Source: Chitinophagaceae bacterium (GTDB lineage Bacteria > Bacteroidota > Bacteroidia > Chitinophagales > Chitinophagaceae). From it: a stretch of DNA of 49,589 nucleotides. The first letter of the stretch is position 1; the number at the start of each line of letters is the position of its first letter. Shown one piece after another: positions 38,014 through 48,307 of this stretch. The position numbers and the translations under genes were made by a program. The stretch covers positions 1-49,589 of the forward strand of contig JAJTFY010000001.1 in NCBI GenBank assembly GCA_021299175.1, written 5' to 3'. The notes beneath the pieces were generated by a model. The model searched no databases. It was not told the DNA's origin and saw only the letters and a program-made list of their open reading frames with translations.

Positions 38014-39498
38014 TTAAAGTTCTTTTCGCAAGCGTGCGACAGGAATATTCAAGAGTTCCCTGTATTTGGCAACGGTTCTCCGTGCAATATTATAGCCTTT
38101 TGCCTGCAACATCTCCGTAAGGCTGTCATCCCCCAATGGATTTCTCTTGTCTTCCATCATGATCAATTCATGCAGGATGTTTTTCACTTCTTTGGTAGAG
38201 ACCTCCTCACCACTTTCGGTACTGAGCGATTCGCTGAAAAAATATTTCAGCCTGAAACTTCCGAATTCAGTTTGCACGAATTTGCTGTTGGCTACCCTGC
38301 TGATGGTTGAAATATCCAGCTTGGTTTTTTCTGCAATGTCTTTGAGGATCATGGGGCGTAGGGAATTTTCATCTCCACTCAGGAAAAAACTCCGCTGATG
38401 CTCAATGATGGCCTGCATCGTCAGCAAAAGTGTCTGTTGCCTTTGCTTGATGGCATCAATGAACCACTTGGCTGCATCAATTTTCTGCCGGATAAACACT
38501 ACCGCTTCTTTCTGGCGCTTGTCTTTCTTGCTCCCTTTCTCGTAGTCTTTGAGCATGTCCCGGTATTCATCGCTGACCCTCAGGTCAGGAGCGTTCCGCT
38601 GGTTGAGGGTCAGCTCGGGTTCTCCATTGTTGTTGTAGACAAAAAAATCAGGAATGATGTATTGCTCTGCTTTGTTGATGGAACCTGCCTGAGCGCCTGG
38701 CCGGGGATTCAACTTCCTGATTTCCTGCATGGCTTCCTTGAGCAGGTCTTCATCCAGCTCAAGCGATCGGATGATTTTATCAAAATGCCGTTTGGTGAAT
38801 TCATCAAAATGAAAATCAAGGATGCGAAGTGCGGTTTTAAGCCCCAGCGATTGTCGGGCCTTAATTTTTCTGCGCAACTGAATGATCAGGCATTCCCTCA
38901 CATCACGGGCCGCAATGCCAGAGGGATCAAACTGTTGAATCAGGCCTAAAACATGTTCTACCTGATCTGCTGTGACAATGATGTTTTGCTTGAAGGCAAG
39001 ATCATCCACAACAGCATTCGTGTCCCTGCGCAGGTATCCGTCATCATCAATACTGCCAATCAATTGCTCGGCAATTTTTTCTTCTAATGCATCAAGATTC
39101 AGCAGTCCCAGCTGTTCCGCAAGCATTTCGTGTAAACCGGAAGAAACGGGATGAGGGATGGATCCACTGCCCTCCAACTCGGGCACATGATCATCCTTGA
39201 GCTTGTATTCCGCAATGTCATCATCATCCCCATAGTCTTCATACTGGATGGGATCATCCATTTCATCCATGGGTTCATCTTCTCCATCGGGCAAATCAAG
39301 GTCCAGCTCATCTGAAGCCTCATTCTCAGACTCTGCTGCCTTTTCTTCCCCAATTTCCAACGCGGGATTTTCTTCAATTTCTTCCTTGAGCCGCTCTTCC
39401 AACAAGGCTGTAGGCACCTGCAACAGCTTCATCAGCTGGATTTGCTGTGGAGATAATTTTTGTTGCAGTTTTTGTTGGAGTCCCTGGTACAATGCCAT
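38014..39498 (-). CDS. rpoN: RNA polymerase sigma-54 factor
   Basis: QQKLSPQQIQLMKLLQVPTALLEERLKEEIEENPALE; C-terminal ARRTVAKYRELLNIPVARLRKEL (RpoN box). Confidence 0.96.
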   Translation of the reverse strand: MALYQGLQQKLQQKLSPQQIQLMKLLQVPTALLEERLKEEIEENPALEIGEEKAAESENEASDELDLDLPDGEDEPMDEMDDPIQYEDYGDDDDIAEYKLKDDHVPELEGSGSIPHPVSSGLHEMLAEQLGLLNLDALEEKIAEQLIGSIDDDGYLRRDTNAVVDDLAFKQNIIVTADQVEHVLGLIQQFDPSGIAARDVRECLIIQLRRKIKARQSLGLKTALRILDFHFDEFTKRHFDKIIRSLELDEDLLKEAMQEIRKLNPRPGAQAGSINKAEQYIIPDFFVYNNNGEPELTLNQRNAPDLRVSDEYRDMLKDYEKGSKKDKRQKEAVVFIRQKIDAAKWFIDAIKQRQQTLLLTMQAIIEHQRSFFLSGDENSLRPMILKDIAEKTKLDISTISRVANSKFVQTEFGSFRLKYFFSESLSTESGEEVSTKEVKNILHELIMMEDKRNPLGDDSLTEMLQAKGYNIARRTVAKYRELLNIPVARLRKEL

Positions 39499-39558
39499 TG
39501 CTAAAACTTCCCTGGTTGAATGGGAATTGAGCTGTAAATTTACAAACAAATCGCACCA

Positions 39559-39828
39559 TTGAGAACACTGGTCATCTTGATATTTATTTTAACAGGGCAA
39601 ACCTGTTTTGCACAGGACAGCAGCCTGTCAAAAAAGCCGTTTTATTTTTTGTCCGGACAGTTGACCATGCCTATCAAAAAAAACAATGCCCCTGTCAAAC
39701 CCAACCATGCCAATCAACAACAAGGATTTGTTTGCAAACAGGAATGGAAACTGGAAAAGAAAACGGGTGTTCCAATGCGTTTCAGGCTGGGGTCACTAGA
39801 CTATGTAAATAAGCTAGAGGGGAAATGA
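39559..39828 (+). CDS. Small secreted hypothetical protein (TTG start)
   Basis: [33 protein letters not shown]; signal peptide; divergent from rpoN. Confidence 0.5.
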   Translation: MRTLVILIFILTGQTCFAQDSSLSKKPFYFLSGQLTMPIKKNNAPVKPNHANQQQGFVCKQEWKLEKKTGVPMRFRLGSLDYVNKLEGK

Positions 39829-40275
39829 CCCTCTCATTTTATCCAGCAGACCATTCAATAATTTCATTTCCTGCTGATCAAGATTGGCCATGATGGCAAT
39901 CATCTCTTTTTCATTCCGATCAATTTTTGCCAATACTTTTTTTCCTTCCGCCGTGATGCTGATGTCCACAAGCCTTTTGTCTGAGGGACAGGTTTTTTTG
40001 CTCACCAATCCTTTCAGCAAAAGCCTGTCTACTATTCGGCTGGTATCACTCATCTTGTCCAACATGCGCTCGCGGATGGTCAATGTGGACAGTGGTTGTG
40101 GATGGCTGCCGCGCAGAATCCTGAGGATATTGAATTGCTGCAGGGTGATGTCTTCTGCTGAGAGAAAATCTTTGATTTTCTCAGTAAGCCAGTTGTTGGT
40201 GAAAAGCAGGTTGATGATGAGCTTCTGGTTTTCGCTGGTGAAGTGCTGTTGGTTGATGTCTTTTTCTAGTCCCAT
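39814..40275 (-). CDS. MarR family transcriptional regulator
   Basis: [74 protein letters not shown]. Confidence 0.88.
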   Translation of the reverse strand: MGLEKDINQQHFTSENQKLIINLLFTNNWLTEKIKDFLSAEDITLQQFNILRILRGSHPQPLSTLTIRERMLDKMSDTSRIVDRLLLKGLVSKKTCPSDKRLVDISITAEGKKVLAKIDRNEKEMIAIMANLDQQEMKLLNGLLDKMRGSFPL

Positions 40276-40289
40276 GTTTTCAAATTAGG

Positions 40290-41312
40290 TCAAATTGGAT
40301 TTTTGGTTTGATCAACAAACTCATGGGCATAGATTTTAACCAAGATGATGGCATAGCTGAAAATGAGCGGCCCGAAAATAAACCCCATGAATCCAAAGAG
40401 CTGAAGCCCAACAATGACGCCAAAAACGGTGATCAAGGGGTGTACATTTCCAATTTTTTTCATCAAGGTCACCCGGGCCAGGTAATCCACATTTCCAGTG
40501 ATGACCAGGCTGTAAACCAGCAGGCCTGTGGCCTGGCCACCCAATCCTTTGGCATAAAGGTATACAACCAATGGAACCCAGATCATCATGGTGCCAACAA
40601 TCGGGAAAAAAGCAAAGACCCCTGTGAGAAAACCCCATATCAAGGGATCTTCCATGCCAAACATGAGGTAGCCCGCCCAGGCAAAAATCCCCTGGATCAA
40701 AGAAATCAAGGGGATGCCAATGGCATTTGCCTTGACCATGTGCTTGGTTTCATGGGCCAGTGCAATCACACTTTCCAAATGAAGGGGGATGAATTTTCTG
40801 ATTGAATCCTCCATGGCCCTGCCTCCTGTAAACATGAAATACATGACAAACAACATGACCAGCATGTTGCTGAGAATCATGGCAGAACTGTTCAGGAAGG
40901 TCGGTATATAATTGGCCAGGTTGGATTGAAAGGCAGCAAGATTTTTGGGAGACAAGATTTCTTCGCCGGTGATGGACTTGATCTTGTCTGAGAGTGCCTG
41001 AACGCCTACCAGCAACTCATCGGTATGGAGGAAGAGGGAACTTATTTTAGGTGTGACCAACAAGACGGCATAATAAAGGGGTGCAGCAATCAGGATAAGA
41101 AAAACAACGATGATCAGTAGCGCTGTAAGGCCGGGCTTCCATCCCCTTTGCTCAGTCAGCCTGAAGTAACGCTCCCTGCCCAGGATATAGAAAGTAAGGG
41201 CCCCCATCAATCCGGGAAGAAATACATACAGCTCTCGAATAATCAAGAAAGCCAGAAAGGCAATCACCAAAAGCAATACAACCTGTCTGATCCTGTTGTT
41301 GAACTGGGTCAT
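40290..41312 (-). CDS. AI-2E family transporter
   Basis: Multi-TM; IPLISLIQGIFAWAGYLMFGMEDPLIWGFLTGVFAFFPIVGTMMIWVP. Confidence 0.85.
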   Translation of the reverse strand: MTQFNNRIRQVVLLLVIAFLAFLIIRELYVFLPGLMGALTFYILGRERYFRLTEQRGWKPGLTALLIIVVFLILIAAPLYYAVLLVTPKISSLFLHTDELLVGVQALSDKIKSITGEEILSPKNLAAFQSNLANYIPTFLNSSAMILSNMLVMLFVMYFMFTGGRAMEDSIRKFIPLHLESVIALAHETKHMVKANAIGIPLISLIQGIFAWAGYLMFGMEDPLIWGFLTGVFAFFPIVGTMMIWVPLVVYLYAKGLGGQATGLLVYSLVITGNVDYLARVTLMKKIGNVHPLITVFGVIVGLQLFGFMGFIFGPLIFSYAIILVKIYAHEFVDQTKNPI

Positions 41313-41329
41313 GAATTTTATTTGTGGGT

Positions 41330-42358
41330 TCAGCTCCAGACTTTCAGTCCCTCGCTGCAATTGGAACAAATATCAATGTTTTTTCTGCTTTGCATCAATT
41401 TTGCCCTGAACTCATTGTAGTTTTTACTTTCCCATATTTCTTTCATTCCATTTTCACCCATGTCGCCAATGATGTGCCGGGCATCTTTATCAAAGCAACA
41501 AGGCACCACTTTCCCATCCCAGGTGATCACGTTGCTGTGCCACATCTTCCAACAATGGTTGGGCATTTTGTTTTTCGGAACGGTCTGGCCATTTGCATCC
41601 TTTCTGTAACGGCTGAACTGATCTGTTGATGGAATCAGCTGGTTGGGATCATTTTGATAATCATAAATCTGTGCAGTCTTGAACCAAACATCATCCAGAC
41701 CCATTTCCCTGGTCAATTGCCTTACTTCTTCTACCTGGTGTTCGTTTGGCCTGACCACCAAAAACTGAAAAACCACCATGGGTGTTTTGCTGTTCAGTGC
41801 TTTCCTCCATCTGATGATATTTCTGGCTCCCTCGAGCACCTTTTCCATCTGGCCGTTTATTCGATATTGCTCATAGGTCTCCTGGGTTGTTCCGTCCAAG
41901 GAAATGATCAACCTGTCCAGGCCACTTTCAATGGTCTTCCTGGCATTTTCGTCATTGAGAAAATGTGCATTGGTGGAAGTTGCTGTGTAAATATTTTTGG
42001 AAGAAGCGTAGCGCACCATGTCCAGGAAACCCTTGTGGAGAAAAGGTTCTCCCTGAAAATAAAAACTCAGGTAAAAAAGTTCCTTGTGCATGGCATCGAT
42101 GGTCTGCCTGAAGAAATCCATCTTGATGGTACCGGTTGGCCTAGTAAATGATTTGAGACCGCTGGGGCACTCCGGGCAACCAAGGTTGCAGGCAGTGGTA
42201 GGCTCAACGGAGATGGAAAGCGGCAAACCCATCATGATAGGACGGCCGATGGCTTTGCTCAACTGGTAGGAACCCAAGACTTTTAAGGCGTTCCAGCACT
42301 TTCTAAAGGTGCATTTGGACAAAAAGTTAAAAATATCGTTTTTGTTATGCCTGGGCAT
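41330..42358 (-). CDS. Radical SAM/SPASM domain protein
   Basis: EPTTACNLGCPECPSG (CxxxCxxC), WDGKVVPCCFDKD and ICSNC SPASM-like cysteines. Confidence 0.88.
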   Translation of the reverse strand: MPRHNKNDIFNFLSKCTFRKCWNALKVLGSYQLSKAIGRPIMMGLPLSISVEPTTACNLGCPECPSGLKSFTRPTGTIKMDFFRQTIDAMHKELFYLSFYFQGEPFLHKGFLDMVRYASSKNIYTATSTNAHFLNDENARKTIESGLDRLIISLDGTTQETYEQYRINGQMEKVLEGARNIIRWRKALNSKTPMVVFQFLVVRPNEHQVEEVRQLTREMGLDDVWFKTAQIYDYQNDPNQLIPSTDQFSRYRKDANGQTVPKNKMPNHCWKMWHSNVITWDGKVVPCCFDKDARHIIGDMGENGMKEIWESKNYNEFRAKLMQSRKNIDICSNCSEGLKVWS

Positions 42359-42452
42359 GACTGTAAAAATAAATGAAAGTCTTGTTCGTTATGTAGATTT
42401 GCAATACAGTTCAATAATAAATAGGGCCTGGCCTTATTTCAACATCCGTATC

Positions 42453-44414
42453 ATGCCATCCAAACTCATTTTGAAAATATTTTTCCTCTTTGGCTCCATT
42501 ACTGGCTTCAGCCAGGTAAAAAATATATTCATGGAAAATCAGGAAATAGCGGCGATGGAAGCAAAGGCAGCTGGACTGAGACAAGAGACATTGATGGCTA
42601 CAGGAAGTTTTTCAAAAGCCTCCACCAATTTTGACATCAACTACCTGGACTGCCAATGGAATGTAGACCCTGGGGTACGGTATATCCAGGGCAGTGTCAA
42701 AACAGGATTCACGATCACAGAACGTACCAACATCATCACATTTGATCTGGCAGATGAACTAAAGGTGGACAGCATTCGGTTCAGGGCCGGCAAAATCGGC
42801 CACTACAGACCATTTGATAATACTGTCATTGTCAACCTCGGTGTTTTTCTGGACAAAGGAAACAAGGATGCGGTTGAAATTTTTTACCGTGGTATACCCC
42901 CAGTTACATCACCCTTCAGCTCTTTTACCACCAGTGCACATGCAGGTGTTCCGGTACTGTGGACACTCAGTGAGCCCTATGGCGGCAGGGATTGGTGGCC
43001 CTGCAAGAACGGACTGAATGATAAGGCGGATTCAATAGATATTGCCATCACAACACCCGATAAATATACTTCTTCTACGAATGGCATGCTACAATCGGAT
43101 GTGGTTGTGGGCGGATTCAGGACAACCCGATGGAAACACAGGTATCCCATTGCCACTTATCTTGTTGCATTTGCTGCCACCAACTATCAGGTCATTAAAG
43201 ATCAGGTAACATTGGGCAATACAATCATGCCCATCATGGAACATGCATACCCAGAAAAAGCAAGCGAGTTTCTAAATGCTGCAGCCATTACCAAGAGAAC
43301 ACTGCAGTTGTTGCACAATAGTTTTACCCCCTATCCTTTTATCAAAGAAAGGTATGGACATACCCAGTTTGGTTTTAGTGGAGGCATGGAGCACCAGACC
43401 AATTCATTCATGCAGAACATGTCCGAAACGCTGATTGTGCATGAAGCTGCTCACCAATGGTTTGGCGATAAAATCACTTGCGGATCATGGAAAGACATTT
43501 GGCTCAATGAAGGCTACGCCATCTTTTGCACCAACCTCAACATTGAAAAAAATTATCCTGAAGCAACCCTGCTCAATACCTACAGGAGCCAGATCAACTT
43601 CATCACTTCAAGGCCCAACGGATCGGTGTATGTTGATGATACGACCAGCGTATCCAGGATTTTTGATTCAAGGCTTACCTACAACAAAGGAGGATGGGTC
43701 TTGCAAATGCTGCGCTGGAAACTGGGTGATGCTGCTTTTTTTAGTGCAACCAAAAATTACCTGAATGATCCTGCATTGGCCTATGGGTATGCCAAAACCA
43801 CTGACCTTAAAAAACATTTTGAGAAGGCTGGGGCAACAGATCTCACGGAATTCTTCAATGATTGGGTCTATGGCCAGGGTTTCCCCAGCTACAAACTCCA
43901 GTGGGCATCTGGTGGAGGAGCATGGATTCAAACCAACTTGAGCCAAACCACATCCGATACCTCGGTAAAATTCTTTGAAATGCCTGTTCCTATCAGGTTC
44001 AAATCGGCTTTCAATGATACTACTGTTGTGCTGAACCATACCAAGAATGGGCAGGTTGATTTTTTCAAGATTGGCTTTGTCCCGGACTCTGTATTCATCG
44101 ATCCCAAATTCAAACTTGTTTCTGCCAACAATACTGTTACCAAAGGTGAAATTTTCCCTGGCTCAGGGAATGTTGTGGTGTTCCCCAATCCTGTACAGGA
44201 TGAGTTCAGTGTTTTGCTGAAAAACATGACAGAGGGCGTACTGCACTTGTCGCTGTACAATACCACAGGACAATTGGTTTGGAGACAAAGGTTTGGCAAT
44301 TTCAGCGGCACAGACCTTTTTATCATACCCTCTTCCAACCTTGCTCCAGGCAACTACTGGCTGAAGGTCAACAAGGATGAAGACCCTGAAATCATCAGAA
44401 GAGTTATCAAATAA
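42453..44414 (+). CDS. M1-family metallopeptidase with a T9SS C-terminal sorting domain
   Basis: GMEHQTN, HEAAHQWFGDKITCGSWKDIWLNEGYA; C-terminal VVVFPNPVQDEFSVLL...LAPGNYWLKV. ATG at 42453 precedes the signal peptide. Confidence 0.9.
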   Translation: MPSKLILKIFFLFGSITGFSQVKNIFMENQEIAAMEAKAAGLRQETLMATGSFSKASTNFDINYLDCQWNVDPGVRYIQGSVKTGFTITERTNIITFDLADELKVDSIRFRAGKIGHYRPFDNTVIVNLGVFLDKGNKDAVEIFYRGIPPVTSPFSSFTTSAHAGVPVLWTLSEPYGGRDWWPCKNGLNDKADSIDIAITTPDKYTSSTNGMLQSDVVVGGFRTTRWKHRYPIATYLVAFAATNYQVIKDQVTLGNTIMPIMEHAYPEKASEFLNAAAITKRTLQLLHNSFTPYPFIKERYGHTQFGFSGGMEHQTNSFMQNMSETLIVHEAAHQWFGDKITCGSWKDIWLNEGYAIFCTNLNIEKNYPEATLLNTYRSQINFITSRPNGSVYVDDTTSVSRIFDSRLTYNKGGWVLQMLRWKLGDAAFFSATKNYLNDPALAYGYAKTTDLKKHFEKAGATDLTEFFNDWVYGQGFPSYKLQWASGGGAWIQTNLSQTTSDTSVKFFEMPVPIRFKSAFNDTTVVLNHTKNGQVDFFKIGFVPDSVFIDPKFKLVSANNTVTKGEIFPGSGNVVVFPNPVQDEFSVLLKNMTEGVLHLSLYNTTGQLVWRQRFGNFSGTDLFIIPSSNLAPGNYWLKVNKDEDPEIIRRVIK

Positions 44415-44416
44415 GG

Positions 44417-44635
44417 CTAAAGGTGTTCCTTCCACCAACGTTTGAACAAACGGAAGAGAATGAAAATACTTACAACCAACCAGCAATAAAACAGAATGGT
44501 TCCTGCTTTGTGATTGCCATCAAAAAAAGCCAATTCAAATTTCAATCCTGCAACGGCATTGATCATCAGCCAAACAAGGGCAGAGGTCAAAGACCAAACA
44601 ATACGTTGCATGAAAGCACTTACTACAGGATCCAT
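44417..44635 (-). CDS. Small two-TM membrane protein, unknown function
   Basis: RIVWSLTSALVWLMINAVAGL and ILFYCWLVVSIFILFRLFKRWWKEHL. Confidence 0.55.
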   Translation of the reverse strand: MDPVVSAFMQRIVWSLTSALVWLMINAVAGLKFELAFFDGNHKAGTILFYCWLVVSIFILFRLFKRWWKEHL

Positions 44636-44650
44636 GGTCTTAAAACAACA

Positions 44651-44693
44651 ATTGCGGGAATTGGTTCAGGATGATCCTTCCAATTCCCGCAAT
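44651..44693 (-). terminator. Long hairpin/terminator downstream of the prohibitin gene
   Basis: ATTGCGGGAATTGG...CCAATTCCCGCAAT, perfect 14-bp arms with a smaller palindrome in the loop. Confidence 0.65.
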
Positions 44694-44707
44694 ACATTTT
44701 TAATCAT

Positions 44708-45628
44708 CTATTTTGCATCAAGGATCAAAGGAGCCCCACCCTTGGAAGGCATCACAATGACCTTTGCATTGGGAGACTTGGCAAGCTCTTTCATCGCCTG
44801 AATCTGCTCATATTGTAGCTGTCTGTCGCTCAGGCTCTCATTGATGATGCGCTGATAATCAGAAATACCCTGTGCCTCAACCCTTTTGCGTTCCGCTTCC
44901 TGCTTTTCCTTTTGAAGTACAAACTGCATTTTCTGGGCCTCCTGTTCAGCATTGATCTTTTGCTCAATGGTTGATTTTACAGATGCGGGGAGGGTAATGT
45001 TTCTGACCAATAAGTTCTCAAGGATCAGTCCACGTTGCTTGAAATCAATCTCAATGGTCTTGAAAATCCTTGATTGGAATTCATCTCTTTTGGTTGAATA
45101 AAGTGCGACTGCATCATAATACACTGAATTGTCCCTGATCCTCGTACGGGTGATGGGACGAACGATTTTATCTTCAAAATTGACACCAATTTCACTCAAC
45201 AATTTGGGAGCTTCCGTTGGGTTGACACGGTAGAGTACAGAAAGGTCGATGGTAACTTCCAATCCATCCGCCGTCAATACCTTGATGGCATCATCACCGG
45301 CCTTAGAACCTTCATCATGAATGCCACTCATGGTATAGTTCTGCGTGCGTGTGTCAATGTTGGTGACATCCATCATAGGATTGATGACACTCAAACCACT
45401 TCCCATGGTTTCCTTTTGCACCTTTCCAAAAAGCGTTTTAACACCAACAAATCCTGCATCCACCTGACGTACACTGGCACTGAGCGCACCAAGCAAGGCC
45501 ACAACAATACCCAATCCTTTGATCCGGCTTGCGAATGGGGTGATTTTGGTTTCAGAACGCTTGGCAGATGTGCCAATAATGAACAGTAGAATACCAAGAA
45601 TGATAAGAAACATAAAAATGATTTTCAA
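44708..45628 (-). CDS. Prohibitin/SPFH family membrane protein
   Basis: VDAGFVGVKTLFGKVQKETMGSGLSVINPMMDVTNIDTRTQNY...IEQKINAEQEAQKMQFVLQKEKQEAERKRVEAQG. Confidence 0.92.
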   Translation of the reverse strand: MKIIFMFLIILGILLFIIGTSAKRSETKITPFASRIKGLGIVVALLGALSASVRQVDAGFVGVKTLFGKVQKETMGSGLSVINPMMDVTNIDTRTQNYTMSGIHDEGSKAGDDAIKVLTADGLEVTIDLSVLYRVNPTEAPKLLSEIGVNFEDKIVRPITRTRIRDNSVYYDAVALYSTKRDEFQSRIFKTIEIDFKQRGLILENLLVRNITLPASVKSTIEQKINAEQEAQKMQFVLQKEKQEAERKRVEAQGISDYQRIINESLSDRQLQYEQIQAMKELAKSPNAKVIVMPSKGGAPLILDAK

Positions 45629-45658
45629 GTAGACGTGAAAAAGAAAGAAAGGTTGCTT

Positions 45659-46075
45659 TTAGCTGCTATGGTCTGCAATGATGACCCAACCCTTTTTTTG
45701 CTTTTCAAAGGTAAGGGTATAATATCCACCCACATCACCGGCTGTCCGCTTGAGCGACCATTTGCCCACTACCAGGTAGTGTTTTCGGCCCAACTTCTTG
45801 AGGTGAAGGATATCAAAACTGAGTTTCCCCATTTTATCTGCTCCGGCATAACTTTTCTTGTAATTGTTCAGCGTAGCAGCATATCCATACGTGATGCCTG
45901 ATTTCCCAATGAACATGAGTGAATCAGTATGCAGATAACCGACCATGAACTGATCAAAATCGCCCTGGTTCCATGCGGCGGTTTGATTGCTGAGAATGGA
46001 TAAAATAGCTTTCTCATTTTTTGATTGAGAGAAAGCAAACATTGGAATAAAAAAAAGGACCAGGAAAAACTTCAT
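45659..46075 (-). CDS. SnoaL/DUF4440-like (NTF2 fold) secreted protein
   Basis: AILSILSNQTAAWNQGDFDQFMVGYLHTDSLMFIGKSGITYGYAATLNNYKKSY. Confidence 0.82.
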   Translation of the reverse strand: MKFFLVLFFIPMFAFSQSKNEKAILSILSNQTAAWNQGDFDQFMVGYLHTDSLMFIGKSGITYGYAATLNNYKKSYAGADKMGKLSFDILHLKKLGRKHYLVVGKWSLKRTAGDVGGYYTLTFEKQKKGWVIIADHSS

Positions 46076-46087
46076 CTGTGAACTGTA

Positions 46088-46654
46088 TTATGCCCAAGCC
46101 TTGTCACCTTTCTTGTAAGGGACACAGCCTTCATACTTACCGGGAATGGCAACATACCGCAGTGCCTGCGTGGCGCCAATTTCGGAACTGAAATACCCAA
46201 GGAGGGTAAGCTGTTTCATCATGCCAAAATAATGATTGGGATCATCTTCTTTTTTGCTGTCGTTGTATGCTTTCAGCTCCTTGTTGACCTGGCCAAGCAA
46301 GGATGTTCGTTGTGCGGGGGTTATGCTCATGAAGCCTTTACCAAACATTTGGTTTGCAACATTGTCAATTTCAGTGATGCCGCCTGCAAAAATTTTCTGG
46401 TCTTTTTCCTTGTAACAATCCGTAACCATGGTGTTCATGAAAGCCCCTACCAATGCCGCTTTTGCTCCAGGGGTATTGGTTGTGGGAATGATGGTTTCTA
46501 CAACTTCATCCAGAAAGGCAATCTGGTCTTGAGACAATGAGAAAGCTGCTGCTTTTTCTGATGGGTTTTTGCAACCCTGCAAAAATGCAGCTCCTCCAAT
46601 GACTGTCCCACCCAAGATGAGGGCTACCCTTTCTAGTGCATCACGTCTGTTCAT
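46088..46654 (-). CDS. Gluconate 2-dehydrogenase subunit 3 family protein (Tat-like lipoprotein)
   Basis: MNRRDALERVALILGGTVIGGAAFLQGCKNPSE; FLDEVVETIIPTTNTPGAKAALVGAFMNTMV. Confidence 0.88.
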   Translation of the reverse strand: MNRRDALERVALILGGTVIGGAAFLQGCKNPSEKAAAFSLSQDQIAFLDEVVETIIPTTNTPGAKAALVGAFMNTMVTDCYKEKDQKIFAGGITEIDNVANQMFGKGFMSITPAQRTSLLGQVNKELKAYNDSKKEDDPNHYFGMMKQLTLLGYFSSEIGATQALRYVAIPGKYEGCVPYKKGDKAWA

Positions 46655-46703
46655 AAACTGTGTTTAGTAACTAAAAATACAAAAGAATAGCCAAAAAAAA
46701 CAA

Positions 46704-48242
46704 ATGCTTAACTTGCACCCAATGGCATTAATAGACCTAAGACTGCCTAAATCGATTGCCAATGCCCTAAGGCTTCCTACCAATTCGCCCGGAAGACAAC
46801 AAAACCGGGTGCTGAAATCCCTTTTGAAAAAAGCCAGGCAAACACAATTCGGCGAACATTATGGTTTTGGTGAAATCCTCAAGAGCAAAACGCCCCAGGA
46901 TGATTTTCGAAAGCTGGTTCCTGCTTTTGATTACAGCACACTCTACAATGAATGGTGGAACCAAACCTTGAAGGGAGTTCCAGATGTATGTTGGCCTGGA
47001 AAAATAAAATATTTTGCACTGAGTTCAGGTACTTCAGAGGCAGCCAGCAAATACATTCCCATCACAAAAGAGCTGATGAAGGGCAACCGGATCTCCATGA
47101 TCAAGCAGCTCCTGTCTTTGAGAAATTACGATAACATCTCATGGAAATCTGTAGGAAAGGGATACCTGATGCTGGGTGGTAGCACAGACCTGCAGAAAGG
47201 ACCTGGCTATTTTGCAGGAGACCTCAGTGGCATCACCGCAAAAAAAGCACCTTTCTGGTTTTCTCCCTTTTACAGGCCAGGAAAAAAAATTGCCAAAACC
47301 AGAGACTGGAACAGCAAACTGCAGGCTATTGTGGAAGAAGCCCCCAATTGGGATATAGGATTTGTTGTTGGGGTACCTGCTTGGATCCAAATGTGCATGG
47401 AAATGATCATTGAGCGGTACAAATTGAAAGACATCCATGAAATTTGGCCAAACCTTACCTTGTTTTGTCATGGCGGCGTGGCTTTCGAGCCCTATAAAAA
47501 AGGGTTTGAACGCTTGCTGGGGAAACCCATCTCGTATATAGAAACCTATCTGGCTTCAGAAGGATTCATCGCATACCAAGATCGGCAAGATCCTGATGGG
47601 ATGAAACTGGTATTGAATGAACATATCTTTTTTGAATTCATCCCTTTTGATGATGAACATTTTGACACAGAGGGCAATATCACTGATGCTTCCAAAACCA
47701 TCCTCATCGAAGATGTTCAGGAACATATCGACTATGCCATCCTGATCAGCACTGCTGCAGGTGCATGGAGATACCTTATTGGAGATACGATCAAGTTTGT
47801 GAATAAAGAAAGATCTGAAATCATCATCACCGGAAGAACAAAACATTTTCTCAGCCTGGTGGGTGAGCACCTTAGTGTAGACAACATGAACCGGGCCGTT
47901 CAGGTGGCCAGTGAAAAATTAAATGCCTCCATCACAGAATTTACCGTTATCGGGATACCCATGGATGGCTTCTTTGGACACCATTGGTATATTGGAACAG
48001 ATGATACCCTTGATTTGACTGATCTGAGAAACATCATTGATGAAACCTTGAAAGAGTTGAATGACGATTATGCAGTAGAAAGAAAAAGTGCCCTCAAGGA
48101 TGTTGTGGTGGAAATCTTGCCCGAAAATGTTTTCATTGCGTTCATGGAAAGCAAAGGAAAGATGGGTGGTCAGCACAAATTTCCAAGGGTCTTGAAGGGG
48201 AAAGCATTGGAGGAATGGCTTGAATTCCTTGCCAAAAGATAA
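46704..48242 (+). CDS. GH3 auxin-responsive promoter family protein (acyl-adenylating fold)
   Basis: ALSSGTSEAASKYIPIT; YLASEGFIAYQ; LISTAAGAWRYLIGDTIKFVN; IITGRTKHFLSLVGEHLSVDNM. Confidence 0.9.
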   Translation: MLNLHPMALIDLRLPKSIANALRLPTNSPGRQQNRVLKSLLKKARQTQFGEHYGFGEILKSKTPQDDFRKLVPAFDYSTLYNEWWNQTLKGVPDVCWPGKIKYFALSSGTSEAASKYIPITKELMKGNRISMIKQLLSLRNYDNISWKSVGKGYLMLGGSTDLQKGPGYFAGDLSGITAKKAPFWFSPFYRPGKKIAKTRDWNSKLQAIVEEAPNWDIGFVVGVPAWIQMCMEMIIERYKLKDIHEIWPNLTLFCHGGVAFEPYKKGFERLLGKPISYIETYLASEGFIAYQDRQDPDGMKLVLNEHIFFEFIPFDDEHFDTEGNITDASKTILIEDVQEHIDYAILISTAAGAWRYLIGDTIKFVNKERSEIIITGRTKHFLSLVGEHLSVDNMNRAVQVASEKLNASITEFTVIGIPMDGFFGHHWYIGTDDTLDLTDLRNIIDETLKELNDDYAVERKSALKDVVVEILPENVFIAFMESKGKMGGQHKFPRVLKGKALEEWLEFLAKR

Positions 48243-48307
48243 ACCCTCAAAGCAATGTTCAGTAATTTCAACCTTTTGAATCCATAAAATCACCTTGTAT
48301 TCCGACC

